Source of the DNA: Aquatica leii
Lineage: Eukaryota; Arthropoda; Insecta; Coleoptera; Lampyridae
Direction: 5' to 3'
NCBI GenBank assembly: GCA_035610365.1
Contig: CM069433.1
Location: 82,513,236 to 82,577,235, forward strand
DNA: 64,000 nt
The position numbers and the translations under genes were made by a program. Positions 34,410 through 45,155 of this stretch are shown one piece after another (position 1 is the stretch's first letter; the number at the start of each line of letters is the position of its first letter). The notes beneath the pieces are model-generated. The model was not told where the DNA came from and did not search any database. It was given only the letters and a program-made list of their open reading frames with translations.

Positions 34410-37061
34410 TACAAAGCAATTTGGTTGTGTTTAATGATAACGTAACTAATCAATACGTTATTTCTTTATTGTTACAAGCATCATACAAGCCTATACACCG
34501 AAAACAGTTAACAGTTTCGATAGTAAGAGGCGTATTAAATAAAATTTTCAAGTAAAACTTCAATTTAATTGTGTACTTATATACGTATATTTTAAATGCG
34601 ACCCTGTTTATTTAAGCACCGTCACATCACGTGTAGATATTTATGTGTACTCTTGAAATTGAATAGACTATAATTGCCGTATTTTTGTGTTACAACTTAA
34701 CAGAATTGATTCTGTAAATGCAACTTTAGTAAAAAAAACTACCACCGTTAGTTATTTATGCTTATGACTTTTTTCGTTGTTAAAACTTTTATTGAATATA
34801 AAAAATGTTTTGTAATGTATTTATCAGGTAATCAATTTACTTTAGTTGACGAAATCGTTTAAACTTTTACCCTCACTTATAAGCATTTCGTGAAAGTTAA
34901 TTTGAGAAGCATTTATAATATGTGTGGTTATTACTTTTTACTCTGCCAGTACAATACAAAATGGTGTAAGCGCAAGCTCCATTGTAAGTTGATTGCAGTT
35001 CTATAAACTATTTCGTGGTATTGACACTTGACAGCATATCGGTTTGTTATGCAAAATGGTTATTACACTTATAGCGCTGTGCCATTAATGCATAAACTAA
35101 TTATTGTTTTGATTCATGATTACCACATTGAGTTATTGATTGCATAACTAATGCATCGAAATCTATAAATAATTGTGTACTATGTAATTACATAATAAAA
35201 TTTAAAAAGTTTTCATTTTCAAGCAACGATACATTTAACATAATGTAACGAAAACGCGTTTACACGCCTTCAAAAGGTCCAGCACGCTTAACGGTCTAAA
35301 GCATCGCATCACTTATGAATACTAACCTAGCGTAATCCATCATAATCTACTCTGAAAAGAGCTACACATGTATAATGGGGTTTACAAGCCTGAGAACAGA
35401 ATCCGTAATTGATTTATCCGTACTCTCAAGCCTCAATACACCAAACGTGCCATTCAAACACGCACGCATCTACCTAACTGATCTCTTCATCTTCTAATAA
35501 ACGAATTAGAAAAAAAAAGTATTATATCGGTGAACTTAAAAATAGTGACTAGTTTTAATCATTGCAGATTAATTACGTGAACATAATTTCGCTTAAAGGA
35601 ACAAATTCAATCGTTCGTAAATAAAGCAGTAATTAAAGCAATTTCTAAAAGAATTTCAATGGAGTAATCGACAGAATAAAAGGGTTAACAGTAATGAATG
35701 TGAAATAGTTAACTCTACATTGAGTCAGTTGTAAATTTGAGTTTTTCATCAATGTTCAAATGTAGTTTAAGTGTGTCACTTGGGGCTCTTTAATGACTAC
35801 ATCAGCTCGCAGTTATCTGATTATGCTAATATCAGTAATGACAAATGGCTGAATGCTACGTTAACGATGGCAACGGAACTAACTCGAGTTAGAAATAGTA
35901 ACAACGTAGCTACAAGCTCTTTCTGTTAGAAAATCTCTGTCGACATGTTACATTAAATTATTCATTTGAACACACATAACTTAACAACTGCTGCAGCAGC
36001 AATTTCTTTTGATAACGGAACGGAAAAGCCTACATCGTAGAAATATGAAGAAAGACATAAAGATAAGCTTAAACAAGCAATTATGTAGATGTACGACAAA
36101 GAAAAAGCTGAACAAATTATGTAATCGGATATCAAAAACAATGAAATAAAATCAAACATATTTCAGAGACAAAATGTGAGCATACGCGTTTTACACGTAT
36201 GAAATTGGAGTTGTAAACACAGGAGAACAGATGACACTGTCCATAAAAATCTAATCCTATTAACTCGTCCTGAAACTTTTCCGGCGCCTCGAATTGCGAA
36301 ATGGAAACGGCAATCTGTACGAATGCTAGCTTAAATTGCACGTCCAATAGAGATGGGAACTGCATGTCTATTATAAACTAAATTAACAAGATCGCATTAA
36401 TAAATTTAAAGAAAAATGGTTTTAGTATTGTTTGAGAAGTTTTATAGATCTAATTCCACTAATGTAGTCAGTTGATTTACTTGAAACGCGCCCATCTCTT
36501 AGTTTACACGGACATTGCAAAGATAACAAAAGTAGACTGATGAACGGGTGTTCTTGTGACAACAAAATAACATATGGAACATGTCGCCAAAGCGGAATGA
36601 ATGTGGACGGTGAAAAATCGCAAAAGCAAAGTTTTGGAAGAACGCGTTCATACAGGAAATAACGACATGAAGATAAATGTGATCGAGAAATATACCAAAT
36701 AATTCTTGATGGATTATTTAATGTTGAATGCGGTTTCGAATGGTTGCCGGCTCCAGACTTCTTAAAAATAAATCTTATACTTCTTGCGCTGTATAAAATC
36801 CTCAGGAACGTATTGACATTTGAAATTGATAAAAACTTTATTGTGAAGTATTTTACTTTTAAACTTTAAATAACAATTTTCCTTGCTGACGATTCTACAC
36901 AATGATACCACGGTAATAAAGATGGACTATCCGTTAAACATGTTAAGACTAAACATCATATTCTAATTTAATAGTATTTAATTTAATTTAATTTACGATA
37001 TAAAAACATATTTTTAAACAATTCAATTTTTTTATTACATTTATACATTTTTTAGAATAAG
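34410..37061. other. AT-rich stretch with one unmatched open frame
   Basis: No known gene. At 36,468-36,662 (+) a 64-codon stop-to-stop frame, richer in G+C than its surroundings, includes HGHCKDNKSRLMNGCSC and YGTCRQSGMN, with four closely spaced cysteines. It has no ATG near its start and no clear splice sites. I cannot name it. Confidence 0.35.
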
Positions 37062-37065
37062 ATTT

Positions 37066-38888
37066 TGTAACCTGCGTTTGAATTTCGTTGTAAAAGTCAC
37101 CGTAAGTTTTTTTTTTTTGTGTGTTTCGATTGATTATTTTAGTATTAGCATCGAGAACGTTTTGTTTGTTGTTTGTGTGGTTTGAGTTTAATGATATTTC
37201 AAGTTGTTTTCAATCATTATTGAAATTTTCTTTTAAATGCATACAGATCCGTAATTTTGAGTTTAATTTAATACTTTATTTGGTTATCTTCGTAGAATAC
37301 CAATTCAATATAATTTACGACTTCCTTTGTGGAATGTAAGTTGATACATTTTTCTTGTTTAGTCTGAATCATATTAGATTAAGCGCGATAATGAGACACC
37401 TGCATTTAGGCAAGCTAAGGGTTTCTATGGGAAATATTTCGGTCAGATGTCGACGCAATGGAAATTCACGTGGCTAATTATAATTGCCGTCTTTGTTTTT
37501 CTCGTTTGATTCAATGTTCTTTCTTTTACGTAGATGTTACCGCGCAAGCGAAGAGAATTTGGTGGGGAACACGAGTTGTTAAATATGAGAGGTTTTGATT
37601 TTTGGGGATGAGGAATCTACAATCGATCGTCGGTGGCAATTTTAAATTACCGGTTACCGGTTGGTAAGGGTACGTTTCGTTATGCCCTACCGCGGAAGTT
37701 AAAAAGAAAATTGGTACCGTGAAAATGTAGTGTAGTGATGGAAAAGTTTGATTTTTATCTTCTTTTCAATTTTCGTAATTTACGGATTATGCAAATTTCA
37801 CGGTGTCCATAATTATAACGCAAGTTTCAAGTTGGATATTCAATCGTTGGGTTGTACTGTGTCCAATCTTCGCATTTGTGCGGATTATGTTAAGCGTTAA
37901 CCAAGAAATTCTTCCGCCGGCATAGAAAGTATTTGGAGTACCTTTTCGTTTGGCCATTCCGGACCATCTAACCATAAGTACGTTCCTGCAGTTACGACGA
38001 ATTCAAGGTATTTATGTTGCACCATTTATTTAATCGAGAAGATATTATTTACGTTTACGCGATCAAGTGTTAAAAGCTTTGAATTTTCAATTAAAAATTA
38101 CAAGTGTTTCGAAGTTATCGTTAATGTAACTAATTAATGACCGGATTTTACGGTACTGTTTTATTCCAAGTTTAAAATTTATTAAACGGGACCGAATTAT
38201 CGATTCGAATTTTATATTTATATGTTAGTTTTATAAGTTTATTTCATTTTGTTTTTAAATTATATCGACACACACACGGCCGTGATCATAGAGGTGTTTA
38301 AGATTGATTAATATCGTATTGTTTATTTCTTTAAAATTCTGTATTGTGTATTTTATTATTTTGTTTGTGTATTTTAGTCCATTAACTGTAAATTTGTTTT
38401 GATCAAACGTGCATTCACGTAATTTTTCTATTATTTTCCCACTGTTTTGTGTGATTAATTTTGTCAACTTCAATTCAATTATTTTATTTTATTATTTTAT
38501 TCATTTTGTTTTATTTTTGTTCAAATAAATGTTAAATTATTAAATTGTAAAGAGCTTTTAATTCCGTCGGCCTCCGCGTGTGTAACTTTATTAGTTTATT
38601 TTAGATTTTAGCAAATGCACCCTCTAAGGTAAGTCCATTGGGGGTGCATACTACAGAAGCGGACTTATGGTTGGCAAGGGTCATTAGTCCATTAAGCTTT
38701 ACCCCTTCCTGGCGCCCTTTGATTTCGACATTATTATTTATCGATTTTGTGTTTTCGACAAGTCAATCCATTTCGATCACGAAACTTTTAAATAAAACCC
38801 ACCCCATCCCATTGAGCTAGTGGCACAACCCCCCGTTTATGTTACTACATTGCAGGCAGTGACTTTGTGTTAATTTTGGATTGTAACA
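37066..38888 (+). repeat. gypsy 5' LTR
   Basis: 1,823 bp. It contains a run of 12 T near 37,107-37,118 that is 8 T in the other LTR. The short frames at 37,121-37,339, 37,787-37,975, 38,255-38,473 and 38,638-38,820 recur in the 3' LTR because the LTRs are copies, not because they are genes. Confidence 0.95.
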
Positions 38889-38897
38889 TAAATAATT

Positions 38898-38915
38898 TGG
38901 CGTCTCCAGCGTGTG
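38898..38915 (+). promoter_or_regulatory. gypsy primer-binding site candidate
   Basis: tggcgtctccagcg begins 9 bases after the LTR end. TGG is the complement of a tRNA CCA terminus, as required at this position. I cannot assign the tRNA. Confidence 0.5.
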
Positions 38916-38993
38916 GCCTTTTTCGAATTTTAGTTTGCCTGTTAAGTTTCGTGATTTTTGGAAGATTTTACCGTTTTGTAATTTCATTTTAAA

Positions 38994-40399
38994 ATGGGTT
39001 ACAAATTGATCGTTGATCGTTTATCGCATAACGAATTACGTTATGAAATTTTGATTAGAGGCGGTGATGCATCTTTAGGTGTTGTCGTATTACGAGGTTT
39101 ACTCAAGAATTTTCTTATTGAAGAAGCTACCGGAAAATTATCTCGTCCCGTGTATCCGTTCGATTTTAATGCAGATAAGTTAGCGATTCGTGAAGGTATC
39201 GATGAGCTTAGAAAATTAATCGATTCATTAAAAATTACTCCGACTACAAAAATTTCTTCTACCATTGAAACCAAAATTAAATATTTGTTAAACCGTATTG
39301 GCAATTCAATTCCTATTCAAGGTGACGATTCTCAAGTTAAAGATGAGTTTTTAAAAGACTTAGTTGTTTTAATTTCGCAATATGAACTTTTGGATAAACA
39401 AATTGTTGTTTCAAATCCGTCTACTTCCGCCGATGAAGTCATCGAACCTGTCGTTCAGCCTTCTTTAGTAGTTGATAACGCTTTACCGACGTCTTCTGCT
39501 GTTAGTCAAAATTTTATTAGTCATGTTAAGAGTGTTTCAGTTTCGAAATGGAATTTAAAGTTTTCAGGTGACGCAAAGTCAATTTCATTGAACGCATTTT
39601 TAGAACGAGTTGCCGAACTTCAATTATCGCGTAACGTTTCAAGTCATCAGTTATTTTTGGAGTGTACTGATCTTTTTACAGGTCATGCATTGATTTTGTT
39701 AGATCCATTCGTAGTTCAGTTAATTCTTGGGAAGATTTAGTTAAGTTTTTACGCGAACAATTCCAGCCTACCGATTATGACGAACGACTTATTGAAGAAA
39801 TTAAGCGTCGTACTCAAGCTAATGATGAACCTATGGGTATTTACGTTGCAATTATTCGCAACATGTTTTCACGTCTCGATGAGCCTTTTTCTGAAGAAAA
39901 GCAGTTAAAGATTTTATTAAGAAATATTTCTCCCGTTTATCAAACTCAGCTTGGTTTGTCGTCAGTTACTTCAATTGAGGAGTTAATTAAATTTGGTCGT
40001 ATTATCGAGGACCGCATGCAAGCTATTGAAGCTTACACGCCTCCATCTCGTAGAAAGCAGGACATGGAGCCTGATCTCGCTTACGTAACATCTCAAGTTA
40101 AGGACATTGCCGTTTCTCGTTCTTCAAATAACGTTAGTAGTGGTGAAAAATCTACACCACCTGTTAGACAAAATTTACGATTACCGTCTTCTAGTATCGC
40201 ACCTTCTTCGCGAAGGTTAGCTATCGTTAATGCGCCTGCTTCTTCTAATCGAAGTAGTCCGCAATTGTGTTGGAATTGTAGGAAGCCTAACCATCGAGCT
40301 GCTTCTTGCAAAGAACCTAAGAAAGGTTTATTCTGTTATCGTTGTGGAAAACCTAACGTTACGGTCCGCACTTGTTCTAAGTGTTCGGGAAACGAGTAA
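38994..40399 (+). pseudogene. gag: gypsy Gag, with one frame break
   Basis: The first part (38,994-39,740, 248 codons) starts at the first ATG after the LTR. The second (open from about 39,700, ATG at 39,833, to the stop at 40,397-40,399) continues the same protein after a one-base shift near 39,690-39,700. The C-terminal part has a CCHC knuckle CWNCRKPNHRAASC, then a second knuckle CYRCGKPNVTVRTC in which the usual His position is Val and a further Cys pair element (SKC) follows. Gag packages the genomic RNA. The stop is preceded by a ribosomal frameshift signal into pol. Confidence 0.9.
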
Positions 40400-41757
40400 A
40401 GGACGTACTAAGAAGCCGTTTAGTGACGTCAGAGGTTAAAGTTAAATCGGCTGTATATTTTAATAGTTTACATTCTTCGAAGAAAAAGAGTTTCGTTAAG
40501 AATAAAGTCGTATTAGATTATGTTTTAGAGTCTGCTGAGTCTGACGAAAGACCTTTTGTCTATGTTAAAGTTTTTGGTCACGAAATTTTGAGTTTATTAG
40601 ATAGTGGCGCTTCTCGCACTATTGTTGGTTCTAAGGGTTGGGAAATTTTTAGTCAGTTAGGTTTAAAGTTAAATAAGTCAGTCAAAGTTAATTGTATTGT
40701 CGCTAATGGTAAATCAGTACAAAGTTTAGGTTCACTTCTCGTCCCAATCGAAATTAAAGGAAAAATTGTTGTTTTAGAAGTTTTAGTTGTCCCTGACGTT
40801 CCGCATAATTTAATTTTAGGCGTTGATTTTTGGAAACAAGCAGGTATCGTTCCTGATCTTAGAAAAGGTGAGTGGCGTTTCGAAAATATGGACACCATTT
40901 CACAATTGGAAGATAAAGATTCAGTTATTAAGTCTCGTCTCGATCTTTCCTCAGAACAGCTCAATCAGTTAGACAATTTAGTTAGTAATCATTTTTCTTC
41001 GTCGAATAAAAATTTTGGATGCACCAACTTGATCAAACATCAGATCAAGACTACTTCCGAACCAATTAAGCAACGGTATTACCGAGTTTCGCCGTTTATC
41101 CAGAAACAAATCGATCTGGAGTTAGAGAAAATGTTGAAGTTAGGCGTTGTAGAAAAATCAAACAGCGCTTGGTCGAGCCCGATCTTATTGGTGAAGAAGA
41201 AGGACAACTCTTATCGTTTTTGCGTGGACTTTAGAAAAGTCAACAAAGTTACCGAAAAGGACGCTTATCCTTTACCTTACGTTTCGTCTATTTTAGATCG
41301 TCTTCGTGACGCTAAGTTTATTTCATCTCTCGACATTAAGTCCGCTTATTGGCAGATTCCTTTAAGCGAAGAGTCTAAGCAGTATACCGCTTTGACAGTT
41401 CCGAACCGTGGGTTATTCCAATTCACGCGTTTACCATTTGGTTTAGCTAACGCACCAGCTTCTTGGCAGAGGTTGATTGATCGAGTTTTAGGTCCCGAAT
41501 TAGAACCTTACGTTTTTGTTTATTTAGATGACGTCATTATTTGCGCTCCTTCCTTCGAGAAACACATGGAAGTGTTAACTGAAGTTCTTCGTCGCCTTAG
41601 AGAGGCTAATTTGATGCTAAGTAAAGACAAATGTCATTTTTGTAAACCTGAACTTAAGTATCTTGGTTTTATCGTCAATTCTACTGGTTTGTCGGTTGAC
41701 CCGGAAAAGGTCGATGCAATTTGCGTATTCCAGTTCCCACTGGTGTCGCTGAAGTGA
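40381..41757 (+). pseudogene. pol: gypsy protease and reverse transcriptase (pol part 1)
   Basis: This is entered by frameshift from gag, so there is no true start codon. The retropepsin site LLDSGASRTIVG is near residues 72-83. The reverse transcriptase includes WSSPILLVKKKDNSYRFCVD and FISSLDIKSAYWQIPL (first catalytic Asp), with the catalytic YLDDVII at about residue 381. The frame is lost near 41,719 in a short T run, where the connection domain passes into the next frame. All reverse transcriptase catalytic residues are intact. Confidence 0.94.
40387..40430 (+). promoter_or_regulatory. -1 ribosomal frameshift signal between gag and pol
   Basis: The heptamer gggaaac (40,387-40,393) is read G GGA AAC in the gag frame, a valid X XXY YYZ slippery site, two codons before the gag stop region. 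Eight bases later, gacgtactaa (40,402-40,411) pairs with ttagtgacgtc (40,420-40,430) in a 10-bp stem with one bulged G and loop gaagccgt. Slippage by -1 leads directly into the open pol frame. Position, spacing and frame all agree with the known mechanism for making Gag-Pol. Efficiency cannot be judged. Confidence 0.8.
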
Positions 41758-42914
41758 GAAGAATTATAGGCATGGCCTCGTGGTATCGCCGATTTGTACC
41801 AAATTTTTCGACAATTATCGCTCCATTGACGTCTCTGTTAAAGAAGAATTCCAGCTTTAATTGGACTAGTGATTGTGATGAAGCCTTTCAAATTATTAAG
41901 AATTGTTTAATTTCCGCACCTATTTTGTCTTGCCCTGATTTCAATGTTCCGTTTACAGTTCAAACTGACGCTTCTGATTTTGGTCTCGGTTCAGTTCTTA
42001 CACAGTTTATCGACGGTGAAGAACGTGTCATTTGTTATAATAGTAGGTCGCTCACAAAGTGTGAACGCAAGTATTCAACTACCGAAAAGGAATGTTTGGC
42101 TGTCCTTTGGTCTATTGAAAAATTACGCCCCTATCTTGAGGGAACCACTTTCACTGTAGTTACCGATCACGCATCATTAGTCTGGTTGCACAATTTAAAG
42201 GAACCTACCGGTCGTCTAGCACGATGGGCTGTTAGACTGCAGCAATTTGACTTTACGATCATTCATCGTAAAGGAAAGGATCATGTCGTACCTGACGCAC
42301 TATCTCGTTCAGTACCAGCTATCGACAATATTACTACCGATTGTGACATTACCGAACCTAAGTCTTCGGACAAATGGTTAACGAAACTTATGGAACGTGT
42401 ACGTTCAAAACCTAACGCTTTTCCACAGTGGAAAATTAGTAACGGAAAGCTGTTTAAGCATGTTACCGTAGACTATCCCGATCTTCGTTCTGAGAATGAC
42501 AATTGGAGAGAAGTTGTGCCTAAGTCTAAACGACTTGAAATATTGTCTAAGTTTCACGATGAGCCTACCGCTGGACACCTTGGTATCTTTAAGACTCTCG
42601 AACGAATAGTTCCGCTTTATTACTGGCCTAAGATGAAGGCTGACGTTATTCGTTACATCAATGGTTGTAAAGTTTGTATCACGCATAAGCCAGAACAGAA
42701 ACGTCCTGCTGGCCTTATGACCCGTCATCCTGTTGTGGACAAACCTTGGCAGTTGATCTCTACCGATCTTGTTGGACCGTTACCGCGATCTAAGAGTGGT
42801 TATTCGTATATTCTTGTGGTTGCAGATTATTTTTCGAAATTTGTTTTATTTTCCCGTTACGTTCCGCTACTGCAGCAGCAGTTACTAAACGTCTTGAAGA
42901 AGATGTATTTTTAA
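41721..42914 (+). pseudogene. pol: gypsy RNase H and integrase N-terminus (pol part 2)
   Basis: The frame continues the thumb region (VRRIIGMASWYRRFVPNFS). It then has RNase H with VQTDASDFGLGSVLT, EKECLAVLWSIEKLRPYLEG and TDHASLVWL, and RKGKDHVVPDALSR at its end. The integrase zinc domain follows (HDEPTAGHLG ... CKVCITHK, an HHCC arrangement), and the first catalytic Asp is in LISTDLVGPLP. The correct frame is left near 42,850-42,858 in a T/C run, so the last ~17 residues of this frame are spurious. Confidence 0.94.
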
Positions 42915-43312
42915 TGTTTGGAGTTCCTCAATATCTTTTGTGTGATAACGGCACACAGTTTCGTAGTGCAGAATTTACAAAAATGGTTTCGTCATATAAG
43001 TCTAAAATTATTTTTAACGCTAATTATCATCCACAAGCGAATCCAACAGAAAGAGTCAACCGAGTCATGAAGACAATGCTATCGTCATATATCGAAGACA
43101 ACCATCGACATTGGGATAAGTATCTTGCTAAAGTAGCATGTGCTATTCGTACCGCTGTACATGAAGTCACCGGCTTAACGCCGTTTTTCGCTAATTTCGG
43201 ACGTGAAATCTGTCTCGACGGATCACGTCATGGAAAAACTACCGATTCCGACACTATCGACGATCTAGCTTTTGCTGATCGGACCTTTGGCCGAAAGAGG
43301 CCCAGCGTTTAG
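42914..43312 (+). pseudogene. pol: gypsy integrase catalytic core end (pol part 3)
   Basis: It contains the second catalytic Asp (LLCDNGTQF) and the Glu (NPTERVNRVMKTML) of the D,D35E integrase. It then reads the helix-rich end, including TPFFANFGREI. The frame breaks near 43,285 in a short T run, so the final residues are out of frame. Confidence 0.92.
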
Positions 43313-43612
43313 AGAAGTTTACGTCGACATTAAGAATCGCTTAAATGCCGCTTATGTCCGCGCTAAACACTATTATGATTTACGTCGTCGTCCAGCACCT
43401 TCTGAGGTGGGAGACCCAGTGTGGCGAAAGAATTATGACCTTTCTGATGCATCTCGATATCTCTCGGCCAAACTGGCACCTAAGTTTCTCGGTCCGTTCT
43501 ACGTGAACCGGAAAGTTTTGTATCAGACCTATGAGTTGTCTGATGACACGGGAGCATCAAAGGCATATGGAACGCCAAGGACTTAAAGTTAAACCCGACT
43601 GGGAATAAATAG
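43272..43612 (+). pseudogene. pol: gypsy integrase C-terminal domain (pol part 4)
   Basis: It continues with GPAFREVYVDIKNRLNAAYV and YYDLRRRPAPSEVGDPVW, typical of the C-terminal DNA-binding domain. After LAPKFLGPFYV a last one-base shift near 43,550 moves to the frame with GIWNAKDLK, ending at TAG 43,610-43,612. That tail motif closes many arthropod gypsy pol proteins. Confidence 0.85.
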
Positions 43613-45008
43613 TTTTAGGTTTTACCGTTTGATTTTTCTTTCTTTGTTTTAGTTTCTTGTTCGTTTTTTTTTAGGTTAGTTAGTTTCGTTTTTGGGTTCC
43701 GTGTAGAGACGGACTAAGAATATTTCTCTACAGTGGGGGCACCAGTTGTCGTAAGAGGCGACTAAACAAGGGGTCTTTTATTTCCATTGTTCTTTCTTCT
43801 AGTATCTTGTCTGTCCTTATCTTTTATTTCTGTAGTGTTTGCGGCTAGGTGCCATCGCTCGGTGAGGGCAGTAGTTGTGGGAAAAACGCAATGCGCGGAT
43901 CTCGTGAAGCGCAGCGCGCCCTCTTCTATTGTGCAGCATCGAGTGATCTGTGTCGAACCCAAACATATGCTACCCTTCTTATCGTTTAGGTTTTCGTTCC
44001 GTTAGTTTCGCTAGGGGATTCTCGTTGATTGCGAGATCGCGAGAACCATAGGTTTAGTTTCGTTTTATTTTTGCGTTTATAGTTACATTATCGTTTATTG
44101 TGTTTTGGTGGATAGTTGTAAGTAAACACTATCTCTAGTTAGTAGTTACATTATCTTTAGGTTGACGCTTGCCGCAGTTGACTTTGAGAGTGGTCAAGGG
44201 GTAAGGTGCTTTGGATTCGACGTTATGGGTTGTAGGATCTCACAACATGCCGATCCCGTGACGCATGGCGTGCCTTCTTCCTTTGTCAATGTCGGATACA
44301 TCGTGTCGAGCCAGACACTTCCCAAGGTCTGCCGTGATGCATTTTTACCGATTATGACGTTTATTTTTTTTATTTACCGGATATGACGACTCTTCTCTTC
44401 TTCTGCTGTCTATCCTTTCTTTTCCATTCTTCTTTCGTTCTTCCTTATGACCAGCGACTCCCTTCTGCGTGGAAGCCCCGCGCCCTTTATGCCTCTTGTT
44501 GACGACTCTTTCGCTATGTACTTGGACAAATCGTGTTAGGGACTGTCTAGGTAACCTTAAGTTGGGGTTTATTGGCCGAATTCCCAAGCCTAGTCAGGAC
44601 CTCTCGCGTACCTCGGTCGCTCGACCGTGGTGGGCTTTGGCGGTTTTACTTTGATGTTTTTCTTTTAGGACCTGGGGGTAGCACTGGGCATGTGTCCTTT
44701 GCAAAACCCACCCCCTTGTGCCTGACGCGTTTTTACGCTCTTTTAAACGTTTTCCGTTTATTAGATTTTTGTTTTTTTGAGATTTTTACGTTGATGGCCC
44801 GTGGCACGGGGTAGTACTCTTTTGTGGGCACCGCCGGTACGGCACCCGTGTAGTCGCTCTCCTCCCGCCCAGGGGTACTACCTTGTTCAGTCGTGCTTCG
44901 TTAATTGCCCTGGTTGGCTTCACCAATCAGTTTTAGCGTCCACTGCTACAGTGTGGTTCCGTTGTGGTGGGTTGGGGTCATTTGGTCAAACCACAACGGC
45001 TGGGTCTC

Positions 45009-45045
<37 letters not shown>

Positions 45046-45155
45046 CTCGTCGTTTTGTGACCATGTGAGGGTTGGGTTATGGGTTTTCGTTTGTTTTTTT
45101 TTGTTGTTTGTCTATTTTTAGAGTGATTTAAGAAATCCCTCTTTAATTAGGGAGG
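43613..45155 (+). other. gypsy region between pol and 3' LTR, no env recognised
   Basis: 1.54 kb inside the element, more GC-rich than the flanking genome. Only short overlapping frames (61-106 codons) are present, with no signal peptide plus transmembrane arrangement that would indicate an envelope. A run of 36 T lies at 45,010-45,045. A short purine stretch agggagg (45,149-45,155) just before the LTR may be the polypurine tract. Confidence 0.7.

Noticed and set aside
43787..45121. Short frames in the gypsy 3' region as a possible env gene
   Set aside because: No signal peptide, cleavage site or membrane anchor in one consistent frame.
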